Shown: in pieces, positions 25,401-40,400 of the stretch
Numbering within the stretch: the stretch's first letter is position 1
Layout of the letters: each line of letters opens with the position of its first letter
Origin: Anseranas semipalmata
Taxonomy: Eukaryota; Chordata; Aves; Anseriformes; Anseranatidae
Assembly: GCA_013399115.1 (NCBI GenBank)
Contig: VXAA01003938.1
Coordinates: 417,255 to 481,254 of the forward strand
Direction: 5' to 3'
DNA length: 64,000 bases
The notes under the pieces: generated by a model
Databases searched by the model: none
Told to the model about the DNA's origin: nothing
The model's input: only the letters and a program-made list of their open reading frames with translations
Program-made: the position numbers and the translations under genes

Positions 25401-28400
25401 GTTCGTTTCACAGACTAACATTAAAAATGCTTCAATTAAAAAAGCTTCTCATAATTTCATTACTGCTTCCAAATGAAACCAGTGGCAGTTAATTCTTTTG
25501 CTTTAATTGATGGATATTGAAATGCCAGGATATAGAAAAATATACCAGCTTTAATGCCAGTGCTTTAAAAAAACAAGTACAATATTTTTTTATATATCAT
25601 AAATCTATTTATTTCTCTTGACAATTTTTAAAAGGTAATGGACACTTATTACTACAGAAAACAAGACAGCTCCTGAACTCTTTGCTTTCTCAAGCTGCAG
25701 GGTCTCCAGCTTTACAATTCTACTCTAATGAATGTCTACAAGTATGCTAAGAGCCATACAAAAAAAAAAAAAAAAAGTAATAAAAAAATAAAAATAAACA
25801 AGCCTAAGCCAGATAAATCATTATATTCATTTCAGAAAGGAGACAGCCTGACTGGCTAGGACAACAAAAGTAGCATCTCATGCTGAATGACACAGACACA
25901 TCAGCTCCAAATTCATCGCCAGTGAGCAATGCTAAAGTGATATTTCACCATTTTCCTCCAATTCTACTGAAAAATTAAGAACCTTGCATAATGCATACAT
26001 GCTGTTAGTTTCATACATCACCATTCACAATGGTTTTTAAACAATAGGAGGACTCCCCTTCTCAAAAACAAAAACCAAAACTTAATTTCATTGAAGACAC
26101 ATCTTTTTGCAGCACCAGCAAGCATACCTACAACTTCTCCCCACCTCAGCATATTTAATTGGCTAAGCATAACAACTTCATCTATTTCTGCAGAAATTAA
26201 GATCTGTTGCTTAACACTGCCAAAGTCTACTTACAAGAAAAGCCGCCCTTCATTGCAGTGAAGTCCACAGTGGGTGCATTCTTACTACAGGCCTAAAATT
26301 AGGCTAGGTTAGGCCAGGCCCAGACAACCAGCAAACTGAATGGAAGAAAACTTTGAGGTCTAACCCCTGCTTTTGCTCCTTCCTCAGCTGCAGCTTTGCC
26401 TGTCCACTGCCACATGCATCTCGGTCAAGCATTTGCTATGACCCACAAACCAGGCTGGCTGGAACTAGGGTGATTGCTGCTCCTCTGTCTCATGGCCTAA
26501 CAAGGACCATCAATATCAAATGTTAAAACAGAAGAAATTCCAGAAGTTGACCCAAAGGTAGATGAGATTACTACCCATTTATGCAACTTTCCCATTGATT
26601 CTATGTCAGGAGATGGAGAAAGAGACTCCAAGCAGAGCTGTAGTTGAGATTTTTGCAGGTAAAAATAATTTGCTGAAGTGTGAATGAAGCTGGAGGTCAA
26701 TACTAAGATCTGTGAAAACAAATTCCACCAAATGCATATACTTCAAAATTAAGCCATTAAGAAAGTCACAGGCAGTCCGATTGGAGACACCAATGGCTTT
26801 TGCTGGTATACAATTATACGTGCCCCCTCTCACATCCACTTGTTTTCACACTGATTTATCACAGCAACAAGAAGTTTACAAGGTTTATAAAAATTTAGAA
26901 GATTACAAGTAAGTGCCATGTTTCCCACAGCTGGGCCATGACAAGGGGTAAGGTAGTAAAAACACCTCCCTCTGTTGCCAAAAAGCATGCCCTCAGCTCT
27001 ACATGGATTCTGGTTCTTTTCCTTTACCTCGGCTCTAACCCATGCCTGCAGGACACAGTCCACTTTTGGGTAAGAAATAAAACCAAATGCCAGTGATGTG
27101 CAAAGTTGTCAGCATGTACTGATACATGTTTTTTGGTGCGTGTATGTGGATTCATCTTTTGCCGGAAGTTATAAATGTAAGACTTCAATGTTAAATAGCT
27201 AACCCATTAGATTCCCGTGTAGATTGCTGTTCCCCAATGCATTTTGCTGGGAAGAAAGGCTATCGTCTGGTTATGTAGCTCACTTGCTTTCCAGCACAAC
27301 TCTTTCCAGTAGCCACATACCAAGCTTCATCCAGTATTCACAGACTTCACTGTGAGTAATGCACAAGTGTGCCAAGGAGGACTTGCACAAATCTAATAAT
27401 AGTGATCAAAACTGTGCTGTCTTTGGCTGGTAGCCATTCTTGCCTGCAAGTCCTTGAGCATGACTTCCCGTTCTAGGGGATAAGAGCAAAAAATGTGGCA
27501 ATTGTTCATTTTAGGTATAAGGCTTGAAGAAAATATAAAAATAGGTTTAAAAAAATAGGAACTTTCTCAGCAGAATTATTTTCCTCACTTCCCGCTCACA
27601 CCCAAAACTAATTTTTCCTGTCAACACACTTCCTTTTTTTGTTTTCCTGACTGAATGAAATAATGCTACCAGGCTATTCTTTCCTCCCACCAACTCATCC
27701 AATATTCTTGGAAGTTACTTTAGACAACAAGTTTCATTTATTATCTGAAGCAATAAGCATAAATCCAGTTTTAAGGAAAATGCAGTTTTGTATAAGTCTA
27801 TTGCATAGATCTTCCATTCTGTGTGCTCCATCTGCATGTGCAATCTGCTTCTATATTTTCAGCCAGCTTGCATGGGCAGATTAATGCATACAATTAGAAA
27901 GCAACCTCACAGGCGTTCAATAAACTGCCTTCATTATTACACTCAAGAGAGTCCCTTTGGATGTCTATAAAAGCCTAGTTTTCTGCCTGTTAGCTAAATA
28001 ATTGACAACGCTTAAAATAATCAGGAGCAAATGAACAAAATGAAGACCATTGTGGTGAAAAGAAGCAAACAAAAGATTCTCAAGGCTGCAAACCTTTTTG
28101 TATGAGCCTTCTTTCACTCTCTTTAGCAACCTACATTAAAAGTCTGGTCAGGTTTACATTTGCACTTCTGTGGGGAAAATTTGTTACCAGCCTGCTGTTT
28201 GAACCACACATCATAGAGGACTGAAAACTGGCAAGGACACGAGTATTTATCCTGTAAAAATAGATAAATAAATAAAAATTCTGTTTTGATTCAGGTTTTA
28301 TTTTCTTGCATTTTATGACTTTTGAGAAAACTGCTTTGGCAGGCAAGCATATATCAGCTTGGTTTGGTGAAACTCCTGCACTGTGCTTGGAATGAGGCAC

Positions 28401-31400
28401 TCTGGCAAACTGTGTTTCCAGCTCCAGATTCTGAGCTGAATATATCAAGCACACACATGTACCAGAGTGCAACAGTGCCAGGAATTTTTACAGCAGTACA
28501 ACCTTCACAAAAACACAGACATGAGTATGTAACGAAGGGAAGGATGAAGTGATACAACTGCCATCATGCGCTATTAAAAAGAAACCCTATGTGCTGTACT
28601 GCTTTTCCCATTACATAAATTGGTAGACGGCTATTAGAAATGCAGTGGACCACATCCAACACTGCAGTTTCTGGGAAGTCAAACTCAAATTAAATGAAAG
28701 CACCTTATCAGAGAGCTGGGCTAAAACCTTGCGGTGAGATACCCTACAGTTCAGGCTCAGATTCATGCAGCTTGCACAGAGCATTCATGCAAGCCACAAA
28801 GAAGAGCAAGTCATGAGGTGGCCATCTCTCACTGTTGTTTAAATGACAAATTTTGTGTCCTAAGTAAAGAGTGACATCCTGAAAAATCCTGGGCCAACCA
28901 TCTAACTTCTTCCTCATTCCCATTTGGAAAGTTAAGCTCAGTCCTTTCCTCACAACGATTAGGTAATTGCAAAGCATGGACTACACAAGCATTTTTTATC
29001 TTTTAATGCAATCTGACAGATATACAGTCTCTACCACAGGCCATCAATGTAAAATGCATCCACGACACCATTACTCAGACGAAAGGACTCCACTTCACAT
29101 ATAAGTAGCTTTCAGTAGGAAAGCGTGCACGTACTCCTTATTTTCTAGATCTGGTATCTGCAGAGGCAGAACCACAGCAATGCTATCACCAATAAATCGC
29201 TCAAGTGCTTCTCCTCTGTCAGCACCAAACATAGCAATCCTGCCATGCAGCAACTCCTTCAGCCCAAAGTCTGCTCCTGAATGTTGTTCAGACTTTTTTA
29301 CAAAGCTACTTCAGGACATACCGTATGAGTTTTGCCCAGTTTAGTCATCTGATAGAGCCTGCATCCACCTGAGTCAGGGGAGCTGCTGATCCCCAAAGAG
29401 ACTTGCTGTCTTTTCCACAACACTCTGCATGTGTGCCTAGACCTCATTCTCGCAAGAAACCACCACTTACTCAAGCAACTGCAATAACACATACAGCTGA
29501 CTTTCAAGGGCTAGTTTCACACAAAGAAGCTAACAAAGGTTTCAGGAGATAGGAAATACCTGTATTCTGAAGGCAGGGGACAAGGCTGCAGGCAATTTTT
29601 GTTTTTGGCATTTGCTTACTTCATGTTACACCCTTTGAAAGGGGATTTCACTCAGAAGTTCATGTTTTTAGTAGTGACAGTAATTTAATCAGAACAAGGA
29701 ACTGCTGGGCAGTATTATACTTTATTGGCAGAGTATGTTAATGACACGAGAACCTTCAGTGCCTTTCCATATCAAATACAATTGGCATTTCATACCAGAG
29801 AGGTACTCATTGGGCTGTACCCTGTGGAGAAAGATACGGCTGAAGGTGGCGATCAATTTAAAAGGTTTCCCAGCTAATGAGACCACTGGTAGGCATTGAT
29901 CTCCTCAGGAAAATACTGATGTTGCAGCTACAGATGCTTACAGAGGACAGACTAACAAGGCAGCTTATTTTTTGAAATGGCTCCACAGGCCGTGACTTTG
30001 CAGAGGTCACTGCTTTATATGCAGTGCATGACCTCTCCCAGCAAGCAGGGAAGGAGATCAAAATACTCTAGCACAGACAGTGAGGAAAGGGGCACAACCT
30101 CATATTTGTTCTCTTTGCTGATAGACATAGGCTCTTAGATGATGAAGTAATGAGTCGCTCATTTTTGCATAGTTTGCAAAAGCACACAACTGCTTTAAAT
30201 ACCAAGCACTCTTCTGCAAACATGTTGCTAATAACCAGCAGTACATCAATGGAGTTACTTCACAAGATCTGAGATGTCACACAACATCTTCCCATTACTA
30301 TGGGATGGTGTGCTCCAAAACACCAATGCATCTTAGCAATATGATCTCAACATCTGGTGGTAAATCCATTACTGCCAAAGATGCCCCTTCCTCTGCCCAC
30401 CCCATGATTTCACTGGACCAGGGAAGGCAGTAATGTTATTTTGTAGAATATGAAACGTTTTTGGTTAACCAAAATTGCATTCACTGTAGGTAGGCTTTCA
30501 GCTCACCTCTTTCAGTATCTACAGGACTCTCCCGGTATATGTTTAGTAAATAGTATATACTATTAATCTTTTGACAGTTAGACATCATCTCTGCTGCAAC
30601 AGAGCTCGACACTTCATCTTTAACTTCAGTTGCATCAGTCACTTTGGTTTCCTGGGATGACACCAGCTGAACAGTCACTAGGCTCTCCTAAATCAGAGGA
30701 CAGAATGGCTGCCAGCCAGTCTCCTTCTCAGTGCCCAGCCAGCCTGAGCCCCTATAACACCTTGGGACTGACCGCCCACATGAAGGTGTTTCGGAGCATT
30801 TGGGATTGCTTTTGACAAGACCAAGCTTACTTTTAACAGAAAAAGTGCTAACCAGCAGAATTCCTTTCACCCTAAGGAAAAAAAAAAGGTACAGGCAGGA
30901 AAGATGAGGGAAAGGAAGAGATATGTCTCCATTCAGGACTGAATAAGCCTTAAGACAAAAAACAGGTTAAATGGGAAGATAAGAATCCTCACAATCCCCA
31001 CAGGAAAAAGCAAGTCCTGTAACCATGAGGACCATGTACTGAAAAGATTTGATGAGGTTGTTTTTGGGTTAGGCTCAAAGAGCATGAAGGTGCCTATCGG
31101 GAACAGGCAGAGATATAAAAGCTGTGCAGGGTCCCTGAGGAATCAGGGTGTGCTGGGGGGAAATCCATGCTGGGAAAAACAGAGGACAAACTGTAGGCAA
31201 AATACCAATATTTAGAGACAAATGTTGGCAATATATTCTAGGAAAGAGCTGTACCTAAAGCCAAACAGGAAGAAATAAAAGCAAAATATCAAGAAAGGCT
31301 GAGATCAGTGAGAAAGCTCTAAAATTTCTATAGACTAGAGAACAGAGTCTGGGCAAATGATGAAGGAGCTGGAGCTTCTATCATGGGACAAAAGTGACTC

Positions 31401-34400
31401 CTCCAAAGGTCACAGAGGAAGAAAGAGCAATCAATCAAGATAGAAACACAGGTAAGTAATTTCAGGAGCCAAAGATAAAAAAAGGTAAAGGTGACTGAGC
31501 AGCATTGTTTGTTAATTATGTGATAGAATTGGTTTGAATCAGTTAAAAATAAATAGGGTAGAGTGAATTAGCAAGGCAGAAACTTCATTGCCAATGGAAT
31601 TAATTATGTCAAGAGTTAAGCCATATCTAAATCTGATATTAAAGAGAGATTATTAGGAAAGAGGTCTTCACAGCAGATCTCTACATCTAAGCTGTAGAAC
31701 TATGCTAAATATAGGAAATCCTCATTTTTCCATGTGGGTTAGATTTCTTTGCTAGTCACTAAAATAAGTGGGTGGAGATGTAATTTAGATACTGTTTTGA
31801 TAATTAGTCCTGGATTGGGTGATCACATATTGATTCAGTTAGAGAAAGGAAGCACAAAGTCTATAATTCAGTTTTCGTTTCAAAGTGTATGCTTTGAGAA
31901 GCTAAGAGAAATCTATTGAACCAAAGAGCTCACATAATAAGGTATGGAGGAGGCTTGGAATATTTCAAGTCAAAAAATTGGAAGAAAAACAACAACAGAA
32001 GCCAAACTCTCCCTGATCACCAGACCAGACAAAAGAAAACCAACCAACCAACCAAACAAACAAAAAAAAAACAACACCCCAAAACTAGAAGGACAAACAA
32101 ATGAGGAAATTTAGGTAGTAAGTTTCAGATTTTACTTACTAATATTGATCTTCAAGGAACATCTCTCTTCTTTTCATTTCTTGTTGCCTTTTTTTAACTT
32201 CAAGTCTCTCTGCCTACAGCATTAAAAACAGGAAAACATACTTGAGATTTCTAGTCAGCAAGAAACAAACATTGATTATTTCAATTCAAGCATTTCAATA
32301 TTCTGGTTTTCAAAACATCAATAGCAGTAGCTGGGTACACAAGTGACCCAATCCCAAATCTGAAAGCCTTCAAACATGACCAGACAAACAGCTCCTAGTA
32401 AACTTGTCAAGAACCCAGTCTGAAAATGGCACCACTCTCCCAGCAGACAGGCGTACCCTGACAAGGGGCCTTGTGAGGCTCCACGGCTCTCATGCCACTG
32501 TTACAACCATTTCTCCTAACAACTGGTGCAACGCTGGTTCTAGTAAGAAGATGGAGGATGACAACCAGAGCACAAAAGCCAGTCATAGCCCTGTAACACT
32601 GAAAGGACAATGATTCAAGAACATAGACCTGTGGCCTTCAGGAGCATTAGGTGCTGGCCAGTTTGAATAAATGCTAAGGTTGATGAGGATGGGAGACTTT
32701 TATGCTTATCCAGCGTTACTCTGCCTCAGATACCATGTCCAGTGCAAGAGTCAACCAAAGTCTCAACACACAAAACTCCTGGGCAAATCTGGATACCACA
32801 CAAGCGATCAGATCCTTTAACATAAAGCTGCACATGATTTCCAGTGGAAGGGTAGTCTGAGCTACCCCATCCCTCAAACTGAAGTAGAACAAAATGTTAA
32901 AAGAAAGCAGAAACCAGAGAATTTCTGAAGCAGCAATATGTAGCTCAAGCTAAATTCCAGTCAAAAGGAGGCCAGCCAATTTTTTTTTTTTTTTTTGACA
33001 CACAGGCTGTAAGTAGGTCCAGTGGGAAGAGCAGTCAAAAGGCAGTTCAGAGTATTAAAAGCAACAAATCAGAAGTGCCAAACCGTGATTTCAGCCCTGC
33101 TATATTTTGAGCACAAGCTCCCACTCTGCAGTTGGTGGGGGGAAACTGCAACAAGAGCTCCTATCTGAGGTTCAGAACAACTACCACATTGAGCAAGCAG
33201 GCACTGCCACCTCCGACTGTCACTCTGCTCACCTCCTACCTTCAGATGAGAAAAGGAATTGTTTGGTAACCCAGCAACCAGACCTTGCTCTAAACAAAGT
33301 GCCCTGGAAATTTCAGAACATACCTTAAAGAAATGAGAAAGGAGATATACCTGGGAATGGCTCATTTGGGCAGAGACCCAAACTGGAGAGGACACTGGTA
33401 CCTGGGTGGAGGTTTTGTGCAAGACCAGGTAGAAAAGGGAGGGGGGGGTTAAGGGGGAGAATGATATCAAGAATAGGGCTGTAACCCCCCACCCCATCAT
33501 TTTCTTTCTGTACTACAATCAATAACATTTCAGAAAAATTACAATTTACTGGCAGTTACTCAATTACTTTGCCTTCAGGGTGGGTATTTTATAATTGGAT
33601 AATGACTGTCTGGAAGAGATTTGTGAAACAAGTGCAAATTCCTTTTCAGCATATGCTGGATTAAGAAAAAAATTCCTGTCAGATGTATGCAGATAGGAAA
33701 AGAGCCACTGCGTTGTGTAACAATGATATAAACTGCTAAAAGACAAATGACTTACAGGTTGTTATTCGGAAATAGGCAATGGGAAATTAAACAAAAGAAC
33801 AAAGACAAATCTCTGAATAAGGTGTCCTGTTGCTCAGGCAGTTGGGATGTCAACATAGTAGTAGCATGTATGAAGTACTGATATAACTAAATGAAAAATC
33901 AAATTAAAGTAAGGCATATCACCCCGCAAACATGGGTAAATTTTGACAGTGTTTAAGGGATAGCTTGTTTGCTCCTAACCCCTCCATCCAGAGACTGATG
34001 ATTTTTTAGGCAAAAGACTCCCATCCGTCTGTGCAACTTAACAACTTACAAGGGAAGAAAGGAAAGACAAAGAATCTGATGGCATCTATTACTGGCAAAG
34101 GTGATGCAGATACTCTCGTGGCTGCAGTGAGAGTTCCCAGACTTTTCACAATCACTGCTCAACAGTGAAAGCTGATGCCTTCACCTCTGAAAGAGAATTT
34201 GAAACGGCATCTGCCATCATGTGCAAGCCTTCCTTAAGTTCAAATCCAAAGCTCACTGGAGTTGCCCTGCTTTATCTCTTAGATAGAACAACACAGTAAT
34301 AAATATAATCCTTCAGTATCACAGTATCATCCCCATCTCCCACTAGATAAAAAAAAAAAAAAAAAAAAAGGAAATATCCTACAGCTATTCTCCCACCAGG

Positions 34401-37400
34401 AGGTTACCTGAAGAAAACTCCAGCATATTGAAATTATTTACTAGTGGCTGGTGCAACTGCTTCCTAATATGGAGGTTTACCCTGGGACCCTTGCTTAGGA
34501 TGCATACAAATGATGGGAAACGGGACTGGGACATTCTCTAACTAACGACAATCTATCAATAGACATTGCCAAAGCACTCCACATTTGGCATGGTCTTCAA
34601 AAACAAAGCCAAACGTGGAACAGCTGTGATATTGAAGGCAAACATGTTGAAAAGCATTAGCAGAAGGTCTGTAAAGTGCCTGGTTTTAACAAATTCCCGA
34701 AAAAGGGCATTCATGATGATTAACACAGTCAAATTAAAGAGCACGTGATTTGATAAAGAATAAAATGAAATTACAGTTTGTTCTAAACAGGATGGTTTCT
34801 AAAGATGGCAGGATTGTTACTATCTAATGTAAGAGCAGAAGTAAGAAAGTTGCATGCAGCAGAATTACACACAGCCTTTTTACTTCAAATCTTCTAACCT
34901 TTCCATATTTAGTCAACACTTAGAATATATGTAGGAAAGGCTAAAGGCAGGATAACAGGAACAGAGATTGAATGACAGGAAACAGAAACATGAAGTGCGC
35001 TGAAGTTATACTATCTGGTGTACAGCAAAACTACAGAAAGCTTAAAAATCAACAAGCCAAATATCAGCCACTTGTTTATTTTCTTGGGAACTTTGACAGT
35101 TCTTTCATACAAAAGACTCAAAGGAAGTTATGGCTCAGTCTGGTCAAAATCTGTCATGCAAAGGCTACACAAAAGATACCAAGCTGCAGAAGCCTGCTAC
35201 TAATGAACAAATAACAACACTGCTTCTCCTGTACTCCCACACTGTTTGCAGATCAGACACATGTCTCAGCACTAGGGAGAAATACAGAAATAGGAACTCC
35301 CTTGCTAACATTACAAAATCTCTCCAAAATTATTTTTGTGAGCACTCAGAGATCATTACCTTAAGAGAAAAGAAAAGCCGAACTCACGCAACCCAGAGTT
35401 ACCGCATGAACAAATCAAAGCAGTCCCAGGATAAGCTGGCTGACGTTAAGCAAAAGTGACCCCAAGTCCCACTCACTGTTACACACGGAGACTGAGTACC
35501 AGTTCACACAAACTGGTCCTGTGGAATATAAAATGGTGGGGGAAGGATCCCCCTTCTTCTCTTTAGGAGCTGGAGAGAGATGAGGTCAATGCCAAGAGTG
35601 TTGGTGCCCCAGCACCTAACCTCATGGTCCGTTAAAGAATGACAGAGACAGGCAGGTGGACTTGTACACATGGTCACATAGACCTTCCACATTTGGGTAC
35701 TTCTTCGGCAGACACACACTTTTCTCTTTGTCACAAAGATAAAGGAAGAGCGGATGTTGCTTTTGTGTGCAAAACAAGTATTTAGGCAATGACATAAACA
35801 GCTCCTATGTTCATGAGCAGCACTGGCTTACAGTACATCATCCTGACAGTCAAGGAAGACCTGAGCTGAGCACCAGCACCTCTTCTAGTCATGACACATT
35901 AGTCTGTAGGGCTTCACCATTCAGTTTCTTGGCAAAGTAGCTCTCCAACTGTGAAAGTTTCAGGGTCCCTGACAATAAAGGCAGCTAGCCATTATCTCCT
36001 TTCAGACTGTCAGACAATTTTTGTTGTTGTTGAATGAATAGTAACCTTGAGCAAAAGAAGGACTGGCCAAGAAGAAGGCGGCTTGTGAATTTGCAGAAAG
36101 ACTTGCTCTCAGCCGATGCCCTGTAGGTGCAGTGGTCTACAAATCTATGACTTTAAAAGAACAAAAAGTTTCTCTCTTGTGGTAGCCTAATGTACTGGTA
36201 CCTATAGCACCAGTTCTCTAGGATCCCCTTCCTGTCATGCCTAGCTCTCTGGAGCCTTTCAGCTGCAGGCAGGGTGAGATAACCAAATCAGCATCTTTTA
36301 ATGGCTTTCTAGCATGCTTTTCTTAAACACAGAGTTGACTTTTTAGTATACTAATGTCTTCCAAGCAGAAATCTTCATAAGCTCAATTACTATTGTGGGA
36401 GACAACACATATAAACAAATTCAGATTAAGAGTTCCCCTTCATGCTTCTCAGTTTTGTTTGCTTGCTTTGTGGGTGTAAGTTTTATTTATTCAAATTAAA
36501 CAGTTTGTTTGGCAAAGATGTTTGCCATGATGTTGCACTCTCCTTTAGAAGAAACTGATAGTTACAGTTTTACTATCTACAACACCTATAAAGATTTTAT
36601 AATCTGTGGGTGTGAAGGTAAGGAAACTAAAGAGCATGAAAACAAAACCGATACATCAATATATTTTCTAGGTTTAACTATAAATTTTTGCAGTCTTGCA
36701 ACATACTTCTTGTCCAATGCCCATGGGCAAAAAACATATATTTAATAGCCGAATAAAATATAATTAATCTCCTTTCTACCATTGCTATCATCACTGCTTC
36801 TAGAGCTATACATGAGCTGGTAACTGTTAACAACATTTCAGATGATACTATTTATTGTCTCTGCGAGTTATTGTGTATGGGCTTATTCCCAAAGACTAAT
36901 GCTAACCACTAAAAGACTGGGAACAGACTAAGCGTCATCTAGAGGCAATTAAGGCTATTTTTGTTTATGCATCTCCTTGTATGCAATCCAATAGTGATGA
37001 TTTGGGAATTAACTCTCAGCCTTCAGTTTCTGCACAGAAGATCATTTTTATTGTTGTGGAGACAAAACTTGCAAACCCGAAATCTCCCTTTCCCTCATTT
37101 CTATCATACACATCGGTATCATGCTGCCCCTCCTCTCTTTTTTTTTGTTTGCATTCCATGTTACATTCTCAACCAAGTGCTACTTGGTCTCCACCAAGGA
37201 GAAATGAATGAATTTTTACAAAGATTTATAGAGCACACAGGATGAGAAACCACTTTGTGGGAATAACTCAAAGAGACAAACATATGCAAAATAAAACTGA
37301 GGATTTGAAAGTGAGCTGTTGCTGATGTCAATATATGGCCAAAACTAGAAGGAAAAGTGATCTTACATTTTAGCAATGTACTTGAGTGTGCGAACACAGA

Positions 37401-40400
37401 GATGCTGAAGAGGCATCAGAATTTCAGGGGGCACTCAGCACAATGCAGTTAGATTATAACGACCTTTTCATGTTTAGGATGCCTTTTCCATCATGACAGG
37501 ATGGATTTTCTTGCATTCTTCCTATGTGTACAGCAAGCAGTTATGGATTTCTATAAAGTCTTTGTGCCACTTGCCACAATCAAATCTTACAAAGAAAGCT
37601 CACGCCAAAGTGAACTATATAAGCTGTATCACTCTTTACAACATTCATCCTGACCCTAGTGTTCTCCTTTTCTCTCTGCTAACTCTTCAGGTTGGATGCA
37701 ACCAAAAAGTTAAAGTTTCTAAAGAACCAAAGGAAGGCACAAGGCCCAAAGAACACCAAGCCAGATATTCTTCAGTGAGCTACTAGGAGAAGGAGGACTG
37801 GATTTCCTAGCTCCCTGATGCTATCCAAGGCTACCATTTCATTTAATGAGACTGTTTCACGTAGTTCAGCAAAATCAAGCATCAAGACATAAACTTTGCT
37901 ATATGGTTCCACATGTGCAGTAACCATGTTTTACCTTTTCTCTCTGAATTGCTTTCTTTTTCAGGATTTCAGCTTCTTCAGTTGCTTTTTTTGCTTTCAC
38001 GTATTCTTCTCTCTTGCGCTATGTGAAATTAACATTAAAAAGTATTTTACATATGTACCTACAAAGAACACATAAGGTAACATGACTTGACTCTTGTACT
38101 GCACATCTTTCAAAACTGGAGTGTGTTTGATGAAAGTTTCCAGAATTTTTTCTTAAAGTAAGACACTGAATAAAGCAGGCTGTGCAAACGCTGCTCCAAT
38201 ATTGACTTTAGAGAAATTCGCTGAGAAATCTGTGACTGATAAATGGGCATCCATGCAAGCAATCACACAGATGATGGGTAACTTACAAACTTTTATACCT
38301 TTTATAAGAGGAGCAACATATCTACCATATAGCACTGGATGGGGGTGGTACATTGATCAATTAGTGAAATGGTAAGCAGCATGCTGGAAGATACAGCGAG
38401 GCTTCTAAGTGGCTTTACAACCATACTGGTTATCGTTTTAGATATGATCTGTGATACCGTTTGCTACATATTCATGGGCAGATTTCTCATTTTCTTTGGT
38501 GCAGATGATTTGTTTCTAGTTTTCTGCTGTTTCCTTCAAGTTTCATGACTTTCTTTTGTCAAGCAGTTGTGAGTTCATTTTATAGCCATATGAAACACTT
38601 CATAAAAAGCCTTTTCTGAATTCTTGAAATAAACAAACAAATTTATTCTTCCTGACCTTTTTTTGGTATTTAGATTGCATGAGCATCATTTGCTGCTTTT
38701 GCCTTGCTTGAGCCTCTGATTCCTTTCCACCTTAAAAAAAAAAAGTATAAATTGCATTTTGCATGAGCATTTAAAGTTAAAATGCCAGTCATTTCAGAAC
38801 AGAACAATATAACAAATTGAATGTACGCATATACAGAAAATTTTTCATAATTACAATAGCTGTCTGACATTAAAGAGAATAGGCAGGAGACCTTTTTGAT
38901 CATTTTATCCATCCGTCAAAAGTACTAGCTTGTTATTTGCAGAGCATCCACTGTATCATCCACTCTACTAGCAAATATATCCTACTCTATATGATCAGTT
39001 TACTGAGGAACTATTTCATTTTCAGAAGATCAGTCATGCTTTGCAGATGAGTCCTGATTTTCAGATCTAGTTCACCCCACCTTTACTCGGTTTGTCACAC
39101 ATACAGAGTCAGAAACTTTACTGACAAAGAGTTTCTCTTTTATCAAGTTTAGGAGCCTGGAGTTTCTGCTAGCTGTAATGGGATGATATCATTTGAGTAT
39201 CTTCTTAGCGATATCTTGGGGCTTGAGGAAGAATCTGCTTTCTGAAATGGAAATCAAAACCTTTTCCACAGACCTCGTATTCATATCCAGCTAGCAGAAG
39301 GTGTCCTTTCCACAGGCACAGGCTCTCTGCTGAGAGCATCTAGACCTCTGGCCATGATGTTCAGGCTTCCAATAAAAAAGAAAAAAAGCAGAACAAATAG
39401 AAAGTGCTAGTAGCTCTTAAGGGATGGAGGGAGTAGTTTTGATTCAATTATTCGGCTCTATTATTTTCCAAAGTGTTTTCTTGCTTTAGGAAAGCCAATA
39501 ATTTATTCCCTTGGTTGTTGGAAACAAACAAACAGAAAAAACAACAGCAGTCCCCACCCTATTCCAAGGATGAGGGCTACATTTTCACCTACTGATTTTC
39601 TGTGAAATTCCCCGCTATGTGACTGTTAATTCAATAGAATCAGCTGGACCAATTTGTGCTACCTGGGATGCCTGAAATATAAGAGAACCATACTAGATCA
39701 GGATGAATCACCCTTGACTAAAAGTAGTGTTCTCCACTTACTAATGGGGGGCAACCAATCTTTACATACCTTTGTGAGGTTCAATGCATGCAAAATCAAT
39801 TCCCTAAGCATGGAAACATTCTTATGCACACAAAAAACTCCATAGAATTGAGCACTCAAGAAAGACTGGCCATGCAGGATACAAACAACAAGCTTACAGT
39901 AGCAACAAGCATACAGCTGGCTTGTGGAGTGTAGGAAATAAAATTGCTACTGAAGTTCTGAAACCTGCTGGATGCTTGGTATTTCTTTCTTTCTAACCTG
40001 CTATTGGCAATATTTAACACATTTGTGTTCGCTGTATGTTTCTGCATGTATTGCTGGACATCAGCTCTAAGTATTTTATTTATCGTCATTAGCCATTGCC
40101 TATAGCCTTTCAGACAGGTTTAATTCCTTCAAGTTGGCTTGACTGTAATTTATCAAATGTTTCACTGAAGTCAGGATATGTTATGACTGGCTTTATACAC
40201 TATGATGGAAAAATAGGCTATTGCATTTATCAGGCATGATTTGTTTCTCCATTCACTGCTTATGGAGAAGGGTGGCACTTGCATCATTCATTGCTCTTAT
40301 CCCTCCACAGTACCTGAAAGTTTGCCAGTCAAATACTACAGAGTTGAAATCCAGAATACTTATTTCCCTATGGAAAGCATAAATGTAAAGAAATTTCAGG

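Larger units (their letters stand above)
20905..32139 (-). other. EPSTI1 intron 6 (11,235 nt)
   Basis: The largest intron, GT-AG. Holds two reverse CR1 copies (21540, 24629), the 19-bp tandem duplication and the AACC repeat. It separates the first two exons of module A from its third. Confidence 0.88.

Noticed and set aside
32404..32613. Overlapping open frames on both strands near exon 6
   Set aside because: No splice context or family match; ordinary intron sequence.
33069..33500. 143-codon minus-strand open frame
   Set aside because: Lies within EPSTI1 intron 5, has no recognisable domain, and a plus-strand frame overlaps it. Best explained as chance.
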